A DNA stretch of 64,000 bases from Clostridiales bacterium (GTDB taxonomy: Bacteria; Actinomycetota; Coriobacteriia; Anaerosomatales; SLCP01), in contig JAGXSG010000003.1 in assembly GCA_018333995.1 (NCBI GenBank), forward strand, positions 1 to 64,000. The letters run 5' to 3'. The translations under genes and the position numbers were made by a program. Positions 24,332 to 33,955 of this stretch are shown here, in pieces; position 1 is the stretch's first letter, and each line of letters opens with the position of its first letter. Under the pieces are notes generated by a model. It was not told where the DNA came from. It ran no database searches and was given only the letters and a program-made list of their open reading frames with translations.

Positions 24332-25273
24332 CTACGAGATGGTGAAGTCCGCCCGTCCCTCGAAGACTTCGAGCGCCTCATCAGCGGACGCGTCGGCGAG
24401 CGTGATCGCGCTGATCGCCTTGGTGAGACGCACCGCCTCGCCGAGCGGGCGCTGGTGGATGTTGCGGCCGGTGGCGTTCCCGGTCGCGTCGCCCACGTGG
24501 ATCTGCTCCCAGAGCTGGGTGAGGAACGTCTTGGCATCGACGGTCGATCCACCGGCGCACACAAGACCTGTGCGGCCTGAAGCGAGCGAGGCCTCTTTCA
24601 GGAGCTCGGCTGAGGAGAAGGCGCTGTTGCCCTTAGGCGGATTGACCTTCACAAAATCAGCGCCGAGGCTCACGGCGACACCGGCGGCGCCGGCGATCAA
24701 GTGCGCGTCCTTCTCGTCAGCCACAGCCTTGCCGCGAGGGTACATCCACAGCACGACGAGCATGCCGACACTGTGCGCGTCGGCGATGAGCTGGCCGGCC
24801 TCCGCCATCATCTGTGCCTCGTACTCCGAGCCGATGTAGATCGTGTAGCCGAGCCCCACGACGTTGACGCCGTTGTCGCGAAGGTCGATGGCGGTCTGGA
24901 TGTCGTAGAGCTGCGGCGAGTACGGGTCTTCCTGGCTCGTCTTGACGAGGTGCGTCTTGCTGTTGATCTTGACGAGGTAGTTGATGTCCGGGTAGTCGGC
25001 GGCGTACTGGGCGATGAGGCCGCGCTGTCCAGCGAGGATGCCGATCGTGCCCTGCGACCCGATGCGGAACAGGTGCTCGGGATCGGCGTCCTCCGCCGAG
25101 ATGCCCTCGCCGTAGAAGTCGTCGTTTAGGTGCTCGATCTTCTGGTCGCAGGCGAAGAGCATAAGGCGGCCAGTGCCGCGGGTGGCGGCCATGTAGTTGT
25201 CGATGTAGGTCTCGCGTGCCTCGGCAGGCACATCGGCCGGAACACGTACCTGGTCACGGGTAATACTCGGCAT
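24332..25273 (-). CDS. class I fructose-bisphosphate aldolase, archaeal/DhnA type
   Basis: The protein has 313 residues and belongs to the DeoC/LacD-like class I aldolases. Visible marks are MLFACDQKIEH near the N-terminus, the barrel strands VVGLGYTIYIGSE and LVVLWMYPRG, the Schiff-base Lys in GADFVKVNPP, and the phosphate-binding CAGGSTVDAKTF. It would cleave or form fructose 1,6-bisphosphate, fitting with the PfkA-type enzyme 2 kb away. AGGAGGGG stands 6 bp before the ATG. Other members act on different ketose phosphates, so substrate is inferred. Confidence 0.82.
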   Translation of the reverse strand: MPSITRDQVRVPADVPAEARETYIDNYMAATRGTGRLMLFACDQKIEHLNDDFYGEGISAEDADPEHLFRIGSQGTIGILAGQRGLIAQYAADYPDINYLVKINSKTHLVKTSQEDPYSPQLYDIQTAIDLRDNGVNVVGLGYTIYIGSEYEAQMMAEAGQLIADAHSVGMLVVLWMYPRGKAVADEKDAHLIAGAAGVAVSLGADFVKVNPPKGNSAFSSAELLKEASLASGRTGLVCAGGSTVDAKTFLTQLWEQIHVGDATGNATGRNIHQRPLGEAVRLTKAISAITLADASADEALEVFEGRADFTIS

Positions 25274-25312
25274 GGAAAACCCCTCCTGGTCTATGGTCAG
25301 GCTCCGGGATAC

Positions 25313-25338
25313 AGCGCGCCCGCAGGGGCAGGCGCGCT
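25313..25338 (-). other. GC-rich hairpin upstream of the aldolase
   Basis: AGCGCGCC (25313-25320) and GGCGCGCT (25331-25338) form an 8 bp stem with a 10-base loop, 40 bp before the aldolase start and about 77 bp after the nadE stop. No U tract follows on either strand, so it is not a standard terminator. It may affect the 5' leader of the aldolase mRNA. Confidence 0.3.
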
Positions 25339-25414
25339 CCTATTCAATGTAGTCGAACGGGGCGGGGTTTTCTAGACGCGACGCGACGGCGCCAACGTAA
25401 CGCCCACGCCGCCC

Positions 25415-26998
25415 CTACCCCTCGTAGCGGTTGGTGATCGGCATCCGGCGGTCCTTGCCAAACGCCTTTGGGGTCACCCGTATGCCAACAGGCCCTTGGC
25501 GCCTCTTGTACTCAGCGCCATCGACCATGCGGCACACCTGCTCGACCACCTCACGGTCGTGACCGGCGGCGATGATGCGTTCGCGAGAGAAATCGCGCTC
25601 GACATAATCGGCAAGGACCGCGTCGAGCACGTCGTAGTGAGGCAGCGTGTCGTAGTCGGTCTGACCGGCGGCGAGCTCGGCGCTCGGTACCTTCTCGATC
25701 GTCGAGCGCGGAATGACCTCGCCGGCGCGGTTGCGCCAGCGTGCGAGCTCCCACACGCGCGTCTTGAAGATGTCTTTGATCGGCGCGAACCCGCCAACCA
25801 TGTCACCGTAGAGCGTCGAGTAGCCCACCGCGAGTTCGCTCTTGTTGCCGGTCGCGAGCACGAGCCAGCCAAACTTGTTCGACAGCGCCATGAGAAACAT
25901 CCCGCGCACGCGGGCCTGGAGGTTCTCCTCGGTCACGTCAGGATCGTAGCCCGCGAAGTGGGGCTCGAGTGCGTCGAGCATCGCGGCGAAGGGTCTTTCG
26001 ATCGGAAGCTCGCGGCACTCGAACCCGAGGTTGGCGGCGAGCGCGTGCGAGTCCTCCACGCTGCCTGAAGACGAGTAGCGCGACGGCATCGTCACGCCGT
26101 GCACGCGCTTTGCGCCGATCGCGTCAACAGCGACCGTCGCCGTGAGCGCCGAATCAATCCCTCCGGACAACCCGACAACGACCTCGCGAAAACCGTTCTT
26201 CTCGACGTAGTCGCGCAGGCCGAGGGTGAGCGCCGCGTAGACCTCCTCGTCGCGGTCTGGGAGTTGCGCGATCGGGCCGCCGCCGGGGATGTCGGCGATC
26301 AGCAGGTCCTCCGCGAACGCCGCCGCTCGCGCGACCACGGTACCCGACGGGTCGATGAGCACGGAGCGGCCATCGAAAACGAGCTCGTCCTGACCGCCCA
26401 CGAGGTTGCAAAACGCGAGCCACACGCCGTTTTCGGCGGCTCGTGCGGCCAGCATCGCCTCACGGTCGGTACCCTTTCCTGTGTGGAACGGCGAAGCCGA
26501 GAGGTTCACGAGAACGCGTGCGTCTCGGGCGGCCTCAGCGGCCACCCCGGGGATCCAGACATCCTCACACACCGTCACCGAGACGGTCTCGCCTGCGACC
26601 GCGACATGCGACACGGAAGCGCCGGGCTCAAAGTAGCGCTCCTCGTCGAAGACCCCGTAGTTGGGAAGCATCCGCTTGCGGTAGACGTGCTCAACGGCCC
26701 CGTCACGGATCAGCGCGGCAGCGTTGTAGAGCACTCCCGCATCGGCGTCGACGAACCCGGCAAGCGTCGCGCCGCCCGCGCACTGCGCCGCCACTCCCTT
26801 GAGCGCCTCAAGGTTGTCGTGGACGAAGTGTGCTCGCGCAAGCAGATCCTCCGGGGGATATCCGGTCAGCACGAGCTCGGGAAAGACGGTGAGGTCCGCT
26901 CCGGCCCCGTGGGCGCGGTGCATCGCCCGGACAACACGGACGGCGTTTCCCTCGATGTCCCCGACGACTGCGTTCACCTGCGCGAGCGCGATACGCAC
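25415..26998 (-). CDS. nadE: glutamine-dependent NAD+ synthetase
   Basis: The protein has 527 residues. The N-terminal nitrilase-like glutaminase has the Glu-Lys-Cys set in TVFPELVLTGYPPEDLL, YRKRMLPNYGVFDEERYF and TVCEDVWIPG. The C-terminal synthetase has the P-loop VVGLSGGIDSALTATVA and the late LATGNKSELAVGYSTLYGD motif. It amidates nicotinic acid adenine dinucleotide using ATP and glutamine. The GTG start at 26998 is preceded by GAGAGGGG. It is monocistronic, with about 140 bp to the aldolase. Confidence 0.93.
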   Translation of the reverse strand: MRIALAQVNAVVGDIEGNAVRVVRAMHRAHGAGADLTVFPELVLTGYPPEDLLARAHFVHDNLEALKGVAAQCAGGATLAGFVDADAGVLYNAAALIRDGAVEHVYRKRMLPNYGVFDEERYFEPGASVSHVAVAGETVSVTVCEDVWIPGVAAEAARDARVLVNLSASPFHTGKGTDREAMLAARAAENGVWLAFCNLVGGQDELVFDGRSVLIDPSGTVVARAAAFAEDLLIADIPGGGPIAQLPDRDEEVYAALTLGLRDYVEKNGFREVVVGLSGGIDSALTATVAVDAIGAKRVHGVTMPSRYSSSGSVEDSHALAANLGFECRELPIERPFAAMLDALEPHFAGYDPDVTEENLQARVRGMFLMALSNKFGWLVLATGNKSELAVGYSTLYGDMVGGFAPIKDIFKTRVWELARWRNRAGEVIPRSTIEKVPSAELAAGQTDYDTLPHYDVLDAVLADYVERDFSRERIIAAGHDREVVEQVCRMVDGAEYKRRQGPVGIRVTPKAFGKDRRMPITNRYEG

Positions 26999-27151
26999 GG
27001 TGCCCCTCTCGGCATGTTGGGTGCTGACGTTGAAAGGATAGCACCCCGCAGGCGCGGTCCTTGCTCACGTGGTTCGATGTGGCTCAAACAAGCCCGGCGA
27101 TATGCCGATAAAACGGGCAGATACTACCTGTCCCGACGATGGAGGCGCGGG

Positions 27152-27298
27152 ATGGTGCGTAAGGAGATATGTCCGCGATGCCGCGGCGACAAGTACGTGG
27201 CCGTTAGGACGGACACGGGCGCGTCAAAGCACCTCAAGTGCCCGGAGTGCAACGGTACCGGCTACAAAGTAAGGGTGGTCCACCACTTTGCCCGGTAG
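27152..27298 (+). CDS. small zinc-finger protein with two CxxC knuckles
   Basis: The protein has 48 residues: a basic start (MVRKEICPRCRGDKYVAV), then KHLKCPECNGTGYKVRVV. The CPRCRG and CPECNGTG knuckles resemble the DnaJ/tryptophan-RNA-binding-inhibitor type zinc fold. GGAGG (27141-27145) sits 6 bp before the ATG. An in-frame ATG at 27077 would add 25 residues without a ribosome site. It is the only plus-strand gene between nadE and trpA. I note without proof that anti-TRAP proteins have a similar zinc fold and that this gene neighbours the trp operon; a generic zinc ribbon is equally possible. Confidence 0.6.
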   Translation: MVRKEICPRCRGDKYVAVRTDTGASKHLKCPECNGTGYKVRVVHHFAR

Positions 27299-27307
27299 CG
27301 AAGACGC

Positions 27308-28114
27308 CTACCGGACGGCCGTTTTGAGCGCCGCGGCAAGCTCGCGTACGAACTCTCCCACCGTCTGAGGATCGCGTTGCCGCGCCACGATCGCAGAACC
27401 GATCACGACGCCGTCTGCGACCACACCCACAGCAGCCGCCTGCGCGGGCGTCGAGACACCAAACCCCACCGCCACCGGCAGCGCCGTAGCGGCTTTCACG
27501 CGCACGACGAGTTCCGCAAGCCCAGGGGCTAGCTCGGCGCGCTCTCCCGTGACGCCGGTCGAAGAGACGCAGTAGACAAACCCCTCGGAGGCCGAGCCGA
27601 TCACCGCAAGCCGCTCCTGCGTGGATGTCGGCGCCGCAAGGAACACGGTGTCAAGGCCGTGCGCGACGTCACGCCACGGCAACGCGGCCTCAGGCGGCAT
27701 GTCCGGCACGATGACGCCCGACACGCCCGCCGCCCGCATCGCCTCGGCGGCATTGGCAAGTCCAAAACGCATGAGCGGGTTCAGGTACGTCATAAGCGCT
27801 ACCGGCGGCGCAGGCGCGTCTGGTGTCGATCCGCCGATGAACTCGGCAGCAAGCGAGATCGTCTCGGCGAGGCCAAACCCGTGCTCGCGCGCAATGCCCG
27901 CCGCGCTTGCGATGACAGGACCGTCCGCGACGGGGTCGCCGTAGGGCACTCCGAGCTCGATAACGTCAGCTCCGGCGGCCGCGGCGGCGCGCAATGACGC
28001 GAGCGACGTCGCACGGTCGGGAAAACCGGCCATCAGGTAGGTGATGAGCGCGGTTCGCCCTGCCGTAAAACCGCGGCTGAGGCCAACCACGGCATGCTGG
28101 TTATCCAGAGCCAA
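27308..28114 (-). CDS. trpA: tryptophan synthase alpha subunit
   Basis: The protein has 268 residues. The (beta/alpha)8 barrel has the catalytic Glu in [19 protein letters not shown] (E and D residues), [10 protein letters not shown], the phosphate-binding GVTGERA and the late [11 protein letters not shown] and GSAIV. It splits indole-3-glycerol phosphate to indole and glyceraldehyde 3-phosphate. It overlaps trpB by 14 bp, probably starting at TTG 28114, and is the last gene of the trp operon. Confidence 0.95.
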   Translation of the reverse strand: MALDNQHAVVGLSRGFTAGRTALITYLMAGFPDRATSLASLRAAAAAGADVIELGVPYGDPVADGPVIASAAGIAREHGFGLAETISLAAEFIGGSTPDAPAPPVALMTYLNPLMRFGLANAAEAMRAAGVSGVIVPDMPPEAALPWRDVAHGLDTVFLAAPTSTQERLAVIGSASEGFVYCVSSTGVTGERAELAPGLAELVVRVKAATALPVAVGFGVSTPAQAAAVGVVADGVVIGSAIVARQRDPQTVGEFVRELAAALKTAVR

Positions 28115-29339
28115 GACCCGCCTCCCGCACGATGTCCATATCTTTGTCGCCCCGGCCAGACACGTTTACCACCACGATCGCCTCAGGACCAAGCTCGGCC
28201 CCGAGTCTGGGCAACATCGCGAGCGCATGACTGCTCTCGATCGCCGGGATGATGCCCTCGGTTTTCGTGAGCAGGGCGAATGCTTCGAGCGCTTCGGCAT
28301 CGGTCACGGCTTCGTAGCGTACGAGGCCTTCATCTTTGAGATAGCTGTGCTCAGGTCCCACACCGGGGTAGTCAAGCCCGGCCGAGATCGAATACGCCTC
28401 AAGCGGATTGCCGGCGTCGTCTTGAAGCAGGTAGCTGTAGAAGCCGTGCAGCACGCCGGGCGAGCCTTTGGTGAGCGCCGCGCCGTGCTTGTGGGTGTCG
28501 ACGCCGAGCCCGGCCGCCTCCGCGCCCACAAGGAGCGGGCGCTTGCTCGCCGACAGGGCGCGCAGGAACGGGTAGAACATGCCGATGGCGTTCGAGCCGC
28601 CCCCGATACACGCGACGACAGCGTCGGGCGTGCGCTCGAGCCGCCCCTCGAGCTGCACGAGCGTCTCCTCGCCGATCACCTTCTGGAACTCGCGCACGAT
28701 CGCCGGGTACGGGTGCGGCCCGACCGCGCTGCCGAGAACGTAGAAGGTGTCGTTGACGCGTTCGACCCAGTGGCGGAGCGCGGCGGTGACAGCGTCGGCG
28801 AGCGTGCCAGTTCCCTCCGCCACGGGAATGACCTGCGCGCCAAGCAGCCGCATCTTGTAGACGTTGAGGGATTGGCGGCGCATGTCCTCAGTACCCATGA
28901 ACACCGCGCATTCCAGGCCGAAAAGGGCCGCCGCGGTCGCGGTCGCCACTCCGTGCTGGCCAGCTCCCGTCTCGGCGATGACCCGGAACTTGCCCATGCG
29001 GCGCGCGAGCAAACACTGGCCCACGGTGTTGTTGATCTTGTGCGCGCCGGTGTGCGTGAGGTCTTCGCGCTTGAGGTAGACGCGGCCGAGCCCGGTCGCC
29101 TCAGCGAGCCGGTCAGCACGGTAGAGCGGTGTGGGACGGCCCACGTAGTCTTGCAGCAACGTGCCAAACTCCCCGGCGAACGCGGGGTCCTCAAGCGCGT
29201 GCGAGAACGCCTCGGCAAGTTCATTGAGCGCGGGCACAACCGTCTCAGGCACGAACGTGCCGCCGTACGGTCCAAAAAATCCCTGCGCGTCGGGACTCGA
29301 GTACGCGGACTCCGCCGAGGGGAGCAACGACTCTTTCAT
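28101..29339 (-). CDS. trpB: tryptophan synthase beta subunit (TrpB1)
   Basis: The protein has 412 residues. PLP Lys in [13 protein letters not shown], the [20 protein letters not shown] core, and the phosphate loop [12 protein letters not shown] are all canonical. It condenses indole with serine and pairs with TrpA. The GGAGGAG ribosome site lies in the end of trpF, and the start overlaps the trpF stop by 4 bp. A second, TrpB2-type gene lies upstream in the same operon. Confidence 0.95.
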   Translation of the reverse strand: MKESLLPSAESAYSSPDAQGFFGPYGGTFVPETVVPALNELAEAFSHALEDPAFAGEFGTLLQDYVGRPTPLYRADRLAEATGLGRVYLKREDLTHTGAHKINNTVGQCLLARRMGKFRVIAETGAGQHGVATATAAALFGLECAVFMGTEDMRRQSLNVYKMRLLGAQVIPVAEGTGTLADAVTAALRHWVERVNDTFYVLGSAVGPHPYPAIVREFQKVIGEETLVQLEGRLERTPDAVVACIGGGSNAIGMFYPFLRALSASKRPLLVGAEAAGLGVDTHKHGAALTKGSPGVLHGFYSYLLQDDAGNPLEAYSISAGLDYPGVGPEHSYLKDEGLVRYEAVTDAEALEAFALLTKTEGIIPAIESSHALAMLPRLGAELGPEAIVVVNVSGRGDKDMDIVREAGLGSG

Positions 29340-29980
29340 ACTCTCTCCTCCTCATCGGCCGCTCGAACAGCGGCGACGAACGCATGTAGCGCAAGTTTGT
29401 CTTTGTAGCGGGGACGCTCCTCCACGCCTGAGGCGACGTCGACCGCGAAGGGGCGCAGCGTTCGCACGGCATCGCCGACGTTTGCTGGCGTAAGACCACC
29501 CGCGACCGCCACCGGTATCCAATCGGGCAGCGGAAGCACGCTGTTCCACGCAAACGTGCGTCCGGTACCGCCGTCCTTGCCCTCAACCAAGGTGTCGAGG
29601 AGCAGCGCGGCAACGCTCCCGCGATACGCCTCAAGACTCGCTGGATCAAACGCGGGGCCGACCCGCACCGCCTTGACCACGGGAGCGGGAGCATCGACGC
29701 ACATCTCGGGTGTTTCAGCGCCGTGGAACTGCACGGCCGCCAGGTGAAGCCTCCCGACCGCCTCGGCAACGAAGTGCGCGGGCGCGTCCACAAAGACGCC
29801 AACCCGCGCCACGAACGGCGGCACGACCGCGAACACCGCCTCAGCCTGGGAGATCGTGACCTGCCGGAGCGAATCCGTGAGCACTACGCCAACGGCGTCA
29901 GCCCCGGCGCGCACAGCTCTCGCCGCGTCTTGCGGCGTGGTAAGACCGCAGATCTTGACCCGTGTCCTGACGTTACGCAC
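29336..29980 (-). CDS. trpF: phosphoribosylanthranilate isomerase
   Basis: The protein has 214 residues. It begins [19 protein letters not shown] with the catalytic Cys in KICGLT; the later [19 protein letters not shown] gives the catalytic Asp and phosphate loop, and [13 protein letters not shown] with [11 protein letters not shown] closes the barrel. It performs the Amadori rearrangement in Trp synthesis. The start is GTG 29980. Confidence 0.94.
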   Translation of the reverse strand: MRNVRTRVKICGLTTPQDAARAVRAGADAVGVVLTDSLRQVTISQAEAVFAVVPPFVARVGVFVDAPAHFVAEAVGRLHLAAVQFHGAETPEMCVDAPAPVVKAVRVGPAFDPASLEAYRGSVAALLLDTLVEGKDGGTGRTFAWNSVLPLPDWIPVAVAGGLTPANVGDAVRTLRPFAVDVASGVEERPRYKDKLALHAFVAAVRAADEEERV

Positions 29981-30004
29981 GTCACTCCCTTCCCGGCACG
30001 ACGC

Positions 30005-31351
30005 TCACGCGCTCTCGCACATTGCGCCGTTGGCAAAATCGTAGTCCTGCAGCTTGTCGCTGTTGTACGCCTCGTATGCCGCCAGATCGAAGTGGCCGTG
30101 GCCCGACAAGCAAAACAGGATCGTGCGGTCTTGGCCCGCCTCACGCGCTGCGAGCGCCTCGTCGATCGCCACGCGGATGGCATGGCTCGATTCCGGCGCG
30201 GGCAAGATGCCCTCGGCTCGCGCGAACCGCACGGCCGCCTCGAAGCACGCGTTTTGGTGAACGGCGACCGCTTCGATCGCACCTTCCTTCGCAAGCATCG
30301 ACACGAGTGGCGAATCGCCATGATAACGCAGTCCGCCTGCGTGGATGCCAGCGGGCACGAAATCGTGGCCGAGGGTGTACATGAGCATCTTGGGCGTCAT
30401 GCCTGCCTCGTCGCCGAGGTCGTAGCGGTACTCGCCCGCGGTGAGCGTGGGGCACGCCTTCGGCTCGACTGCGACAAGGCGCACGTTCGACTTTCCGTCG
30501 AGACGGCGCTTGTAGTATGGGAACGAGATACCGGCGAAGTTGGAACCGCCGCCCACGCACGCCACCACGACGTCGGGCTCAACGCCGGCCATCTCCATCT
30601 GCAAAATGGCTTCCTCGCCGATGATCGTCTGGTGCAGGCAAACGTGGTTGAGCACACTGCCAAGGCAGTAGTGGGTGTCCTCACGCATCGCTGCGTCCTC
30701 GACCGCCTCAGAGATCGCTATGCCGAGCGACCCGAGCGATGAAGGATCGACGTCGAGCACATGGCGGCCCGCGTTCGTGCGGGTGCTGGGCGAGGAGATG
30801 ACCTCGGCGCCGTAGGTCTCCATGAGGATGCGACGGTACGGTTTCTGGTCATACGAGATGCCCACCATGTAAACGGTGCACTCCATGTCGTAGAGCGCGC
30901 ACGCGATCGACATTGCGCTGCCCCACTGACCAGCACCGGTCTCGGTCGAGATGCGCTTGATGCCCTCAAGCTTGTTGTAGAACGCCTGCGGGATAGCGGT
31001 GTTGGGCTTGTGGCTCCCCGCCGGCGAGACGCCCTCGTACTTGTAGTAGATCTTCACCCCCTCGGGAAGGCCGAGGTCGCGCTCGAGCTGGAGCGCGCGG
31101 TTGAGCGGGCTCGGACGGTACGTCTTGTAGACCGCTTGGACCTCCTCGGGAATCTCGATGTAGCGCTCCGGCGACATCTCCTGCTTGATGAGTTCCATCG
31201 CAAAGAGCGGGGCGAGCGCCTCGGGGCCAATCGGCTCGTCGGTCTGCGGGTGGAGCGGCGGTGCGAGCGGGGCGGGCAGGTCAGGGATGATGTTGTACCA
31301 ACTCGTTGGCATGTCCTTCTCGTCGAGCACGAACTTGGTGCGGTCTGACAT
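30005..31351 (-). CDS. TrpB2-type tryptophan synthase beta-like protein
   Basis: The protein has 448 residues. Marks of the TrpB2 class are the long N-terminus (SWYNIIPDLPAPLAPPLHP), GRPSPLNRALQLE-like entry (TYRPSPLNRALQLERDLGLP), PLP Lys in SPAGSHKPNTAIPQAFYN, ETGAGQWGSAMSIAC and the CVGGGSNFAGISFPY loop. TrpB2 enzymes act without TrpA and may salvage indole or use other substrates. ATG 31351 has AAGGAGG 8 bp upstream. It lies between trpC and trpF, so this operon carries both beta-subunit classes. Confidence 0.92.
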   Translation of the reverse strand: MSDRTKFVLDEKDMPTSWYNIIPDLPAPLAPPLHPQTDEPIGPEALAPLFAMELIKQEMSPERYIEIPEEVQAVYKTYRPSPLNRALQLERDLGLPEGVKIYYKYEGVSPAGSHKPNTAIPQAFYNKLEGIKRISTETGAGQWGSAMSIACALYDMECTVYMVGISYDQKPYRRILMETYGAEVISSPSTRTNAGRHVLDVDPSSLGSLGIAISEAVEDAAMREDTHYCLGSVLNHVCLHQTIIGEEAILQMEMAGVEPDVVVACVGGGSNFAGISFPYYKRRLDGKSNVRLVAVEPKACPTLTAGEYRYDLGDEAGMTPKMLMYTLGHDFVPAGIHAGGLRYHGDSPLVSMLAKEGAIEAVAVHQNACFEAAVRFARAEGILPAPESSHAIRVAIDEALAAREAGQDRTILFCLSGHGHFDLAAYEAYNSDKLQDYDFANGAMCESA

Positions 31352-31379
31352 CTCGATCTCCTCCTTCACGCTGTGCCGG

Positions 31380-32207
31380 TCAGGTATGGGCTGGCATATC
31401 TACGCGGGCGGCGCCTCGTGCGACACCCGTCAACTCTTCAAGCACGTCTTCCGGAAACGGCGCGCGCATGAGCGTCTCGCCCACGAGCACCGCGTGGGCG
31501 CCTGCGGCCGCGGCGGCCTCCACGTCTGCTCGCGTGCGCGTGCCGCTGGCCGCGACAACGGTGACGCCGGGTAGCTCCGCTGCCGCCGAGACCACCCGGC
31601 GGGCACGTGCGGGATCGACCGCAAGGGTGCGCAGGTCGCGCGCGTTCACGCCGATGAGCGTCGCGCCACACCTGCGCGCGATGGCGAGCTCGGTCTCGTC
31701 GACGACCTCCACGAGCGCCTCGAGGTGCAGCGTCGCCGCAAGGTCGAGGTAGTCGCAAAGGCGCTCCTCGCCGAGCACGCTCACCATGAGGAGCACGGCG
31801 TCCGCGCCGTGACCGCGGGCGGCGAAGACTTGTGCCGGATCGACCACGAAGTCCTTGGCGAGCACCGGCACCTCAACCGCATCCGCAACGTCCGAGAGGT
31901 CCGCGAACGACCCAGCGAAGACCTCCGGCTCGGTGAGCACGCTGATGGCGGCCGCTCCTCCGTCCGTGTAGTGGAGCGCCTGCTTGGACGCCTCGCACTC
32001 CGGCGCGATTGGCCCGGCGCTCGGAGAGGCCTTCTTGACCTCGGCGATCACGGCGACATCGGAGCGCTCGGTGAGCGCAGCGGCGAACGGACGCGGAGCG
32101 CGCGCGCAACACGCGAGCCGCTCGCGATCGGCTGCAGGCAGCGCGCCGTACTCGGCTGCGATGCGCGCCGTGCGTCGCGCGATCATCTCTGTGAGGAAGT
32201 CGCTCAC
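31380..32207 (-). CDS. trpC: indole-3-glycerol phosphate synthase
   Basis: The protein has 275 residues. Motifs: VIAEVKKASPSAGPI (catalytic Lys and phosphate loop), ISVLTEPEVFAGSFADL, VLAKDFVVDPAQVFAARGHGADAVLL, LIGVNARDLRTL and ASGTRTRADVEAA. It closes the indole ring from CdRP. It overlaps the trpGD stop by 4 bp. Confidence 0.95.
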   Translation of the reverse strand: MSDFLTEMIARRTARIAAEYGALPAADRERLACCARAPRPFAAALTERSDVAVIAEVKKASPSAGPIAPECEASKQALHYTDGGAAAISVLTEPEVFAGSFADLSDVADAVEVPVLAKDFVVDPAQVFAARGHGADAVLLMVSVLGEERLCDYLDLAATLHLEALVEVVDETELAIARRCGATLIGVNARDLRTLAVDPARARRVVSAAAELPGVTVVAASGTRTRADVEAAAAAGAHAVLVGETLMRAPFPEDVLEELTGVARGAARVDMPAHT

Positions 32208-33955
32208 CGTACGCCTCCCGCACCGGAACCGTGCGCCGCCGTGACGGCGAGCCGCCGCGAAACAGCCACGAGCGACTCGAGGGCCGCGAGCGCCCGTCCG
32301 GAGTCGATCGACTCGCGTGCGGCGACCACACCGGCCGCGAGATCGTCTGCCGCGCCGGCGGCAAGCAGCGCCGCTCCGGCGTTCATGAGCACGATGTCGC
32401 GGTGCGGTCCGTGCGCGCCCTCGAGTACGGACCGCAGAATGCCCGCGTTTGCGGCCGCATCACCGCCGGTGATGCCAGAAAGCGTACCTCGTGCGATGCC
32501 GACCTCCTCAGGCGTGACCTCGTAGGTGCGCACCCCGCCTGCGTCCGCGTCATACTCGGCCACGGTGGTCGGGCCGAGCGTCGAGACCTCGTCGAGACCG
32601 GGGTACCCGTGTACGACGAGCACCCGCTCGGCGCCGAGACGCCCGGCGACCTCGGCCATGACCGGCGCGAGACGCGCATCGTAGACGCCGAGGAGCTGAC
32701 GGCGCGCACCGGCCGGATTGGTGAGCGGGCCAAGGACGTTGAAAACGGTGCGGATGCCAATTTCACGCCGCGGACCGGCCGCGTGCCGCATGCTCGCGTG
32801 TAGCGAGGGCGCGAACAGGAAGCCCACGTTGCACTCGTCCACGCACCGAGCCATCTGCACCGGGTCGAGGGATACGTCGACACCGAGAGCTTCAAGGACA
32901 TCAGCCGAGCCCGCCGCGCTCGAGACAGCGCGGTTGCCGTGCTTGGCGACCGCCACGCCCGCGCCAGCAACCACAAACGCGGTCGTCGTCGATATGTTGA
33001 AGGTCGCAAGCCCGTCGCCACCGGTCCCGCACGTGTCGATGTAGCGCTCGACGACGGGCCGTACCGCGGTGGCGCGGTCGCGCATCGCGCGCGCGAAGCC
33101 GACGATCTCATCGGCGGTCTCGCCCTTCATGCGCATCCCCACGATGAGCGCGCTGATCTGCGCGTCCGTCGCGTCGCCGTCCATGATGGCGCCCATGACC
33201 GCGTACGCGTCCTCCTCGGTGAGCGATGCTGCGCAGCTCACCGCCCCGATGGCCGAGGCGATCGCGCGAGCGGTATCGGTCCGCGGGGCGCTTGCGGGGG
33301 GCGCGGGCGCGTCCACGCTCGCGGTCCCAAGCGCGGACTCGGCGGGCTGCGCGGCGGGCGCGGCGGGCTCGGCGGGGGCAAGCTCACCCGCGAGCACGAG
33401 GAAGTTCGCGAGCAGCTTCGCGCCCTCGGGGGTGAGCACGCTTTCAGGGTGGAACTGCACGCCATAAAGCGGCAGCTCGCGGTGGGTGAGCGCCATCACG
33501 ACTCCATCGGACGTGCGCGCGTGCACCTCAAGGGCATCGGGCAGGGACTCGACCTCGACGCAAAGGGAGTGGTAGCGCGTCGCGGTGAACGGGCTCGGGA
33601 TGCCGACGAAAAGTCCGGTGGCGTCGTGGTGCACCTCGTCGGTCTTGCCGTGAACCGGCACCGGCGCTCGGCACACAGTGCCGCCGTAGACATCGGCGAT
33701 GCACTGGTGGCCAAGACACACGCCGAGGAGCGGCACGCCGGCCCCCGCCGCGGCGCGCACGACATCGCGAGAAACACCCGCGTCATCCGGGGTGCCGGGA
33801 CCGGGCGAGATGACAATGCCCACGGGGCCAAGCGCAAGGGCGTCTCTTGCGGAGATCTCATCGTTGCGGCGCACCTCGACCTCAGCGCCGAGCGCCGCGA
33901 GAAGCTGCACGAGGTTGTAGGTGAAGCTGTCGTAGTTGTCGATGACGAGGATCAC
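32204..33955 (-). CDS. trpGD: fused anthranilate synthase glutaminase / anthranilate phosphoribosyltransferase (TrpG-TrpD)
   Basis: The protein has 583 residues. Residues 1-195 are TrpG: VIDNYDSFTYNLVQ, the nucleophile in GVCLGHQCIAD and the His-Glu in VQFHPESVL. An Ala/Pro-rich linker (about 195-240) joins TrpD: YIDTCGTGGDGLATFNIST, VAKHGNRAVSSAAGSADVLE and FNVLGPLTNPA. The start is GTG 33955, 6 bp after GGAGG, overlapping the trpE stop by 4 bp. Such fusions are common (for example in E. coli). One chain thus supplies ammonia to TrpE and adds phosphoribose to anthranilate. Confidence 0.95.
   Translation of the reverse strand: MILVIDNYDSFTYNLVQLLAALGAEVEVRRNDEISARDALALGPVGIVISPGPGTPDDAGVSRDVVRAAAGAGVPLLGVCLGHQCIADVYGGTVCRAPVPVHGKTDEVHHDATGLFVGIPSPFTATRYHSLCVEVESLPDALEVHARTSDGVVMALTHRELPLYGVQFHPESVLTPEGAKLLANFLVLAGELAPAEPAAPAAQPAESALGTASVDAPAPPASAPRTDTARAIASAIGAVSCAASLTEEDAYAVMGAIMDGDATDAQISALIVGMRMKGETADEIVGFARAMRDRATAVRPVVERYIDTCGTGGDGLATFNISTTTAFVVAGAGVAVAKHGNRAVSSAAGSADVLEALGVDVSLDPVQMARCVDECNVGFLFAPSLHASMRHAAGPRREIGIRTVFNVLGPLTNPAGARRQLLGVYDARLAPVMAEVAGRLGAERVLVVHGYPGLDEVSTLGPTTVAEYDADAGGVRTYEVTPEEVGIARGTLSGITGGDAAANAGILRSVLEGAHGPHRDIVLMNAGAALLAAGAADDLAAGVVAARESIDSGRALAALESLVAVSRRLAVTAAHGSGAGGVR

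Noticed and set aside
26099-27076. long plus-strand frame joined to the small zinc-finger gene
   Set aside because: The part before 27077 is antisense to nadE. Only the last 48 codons have a ribosome site and CxxC motifs.
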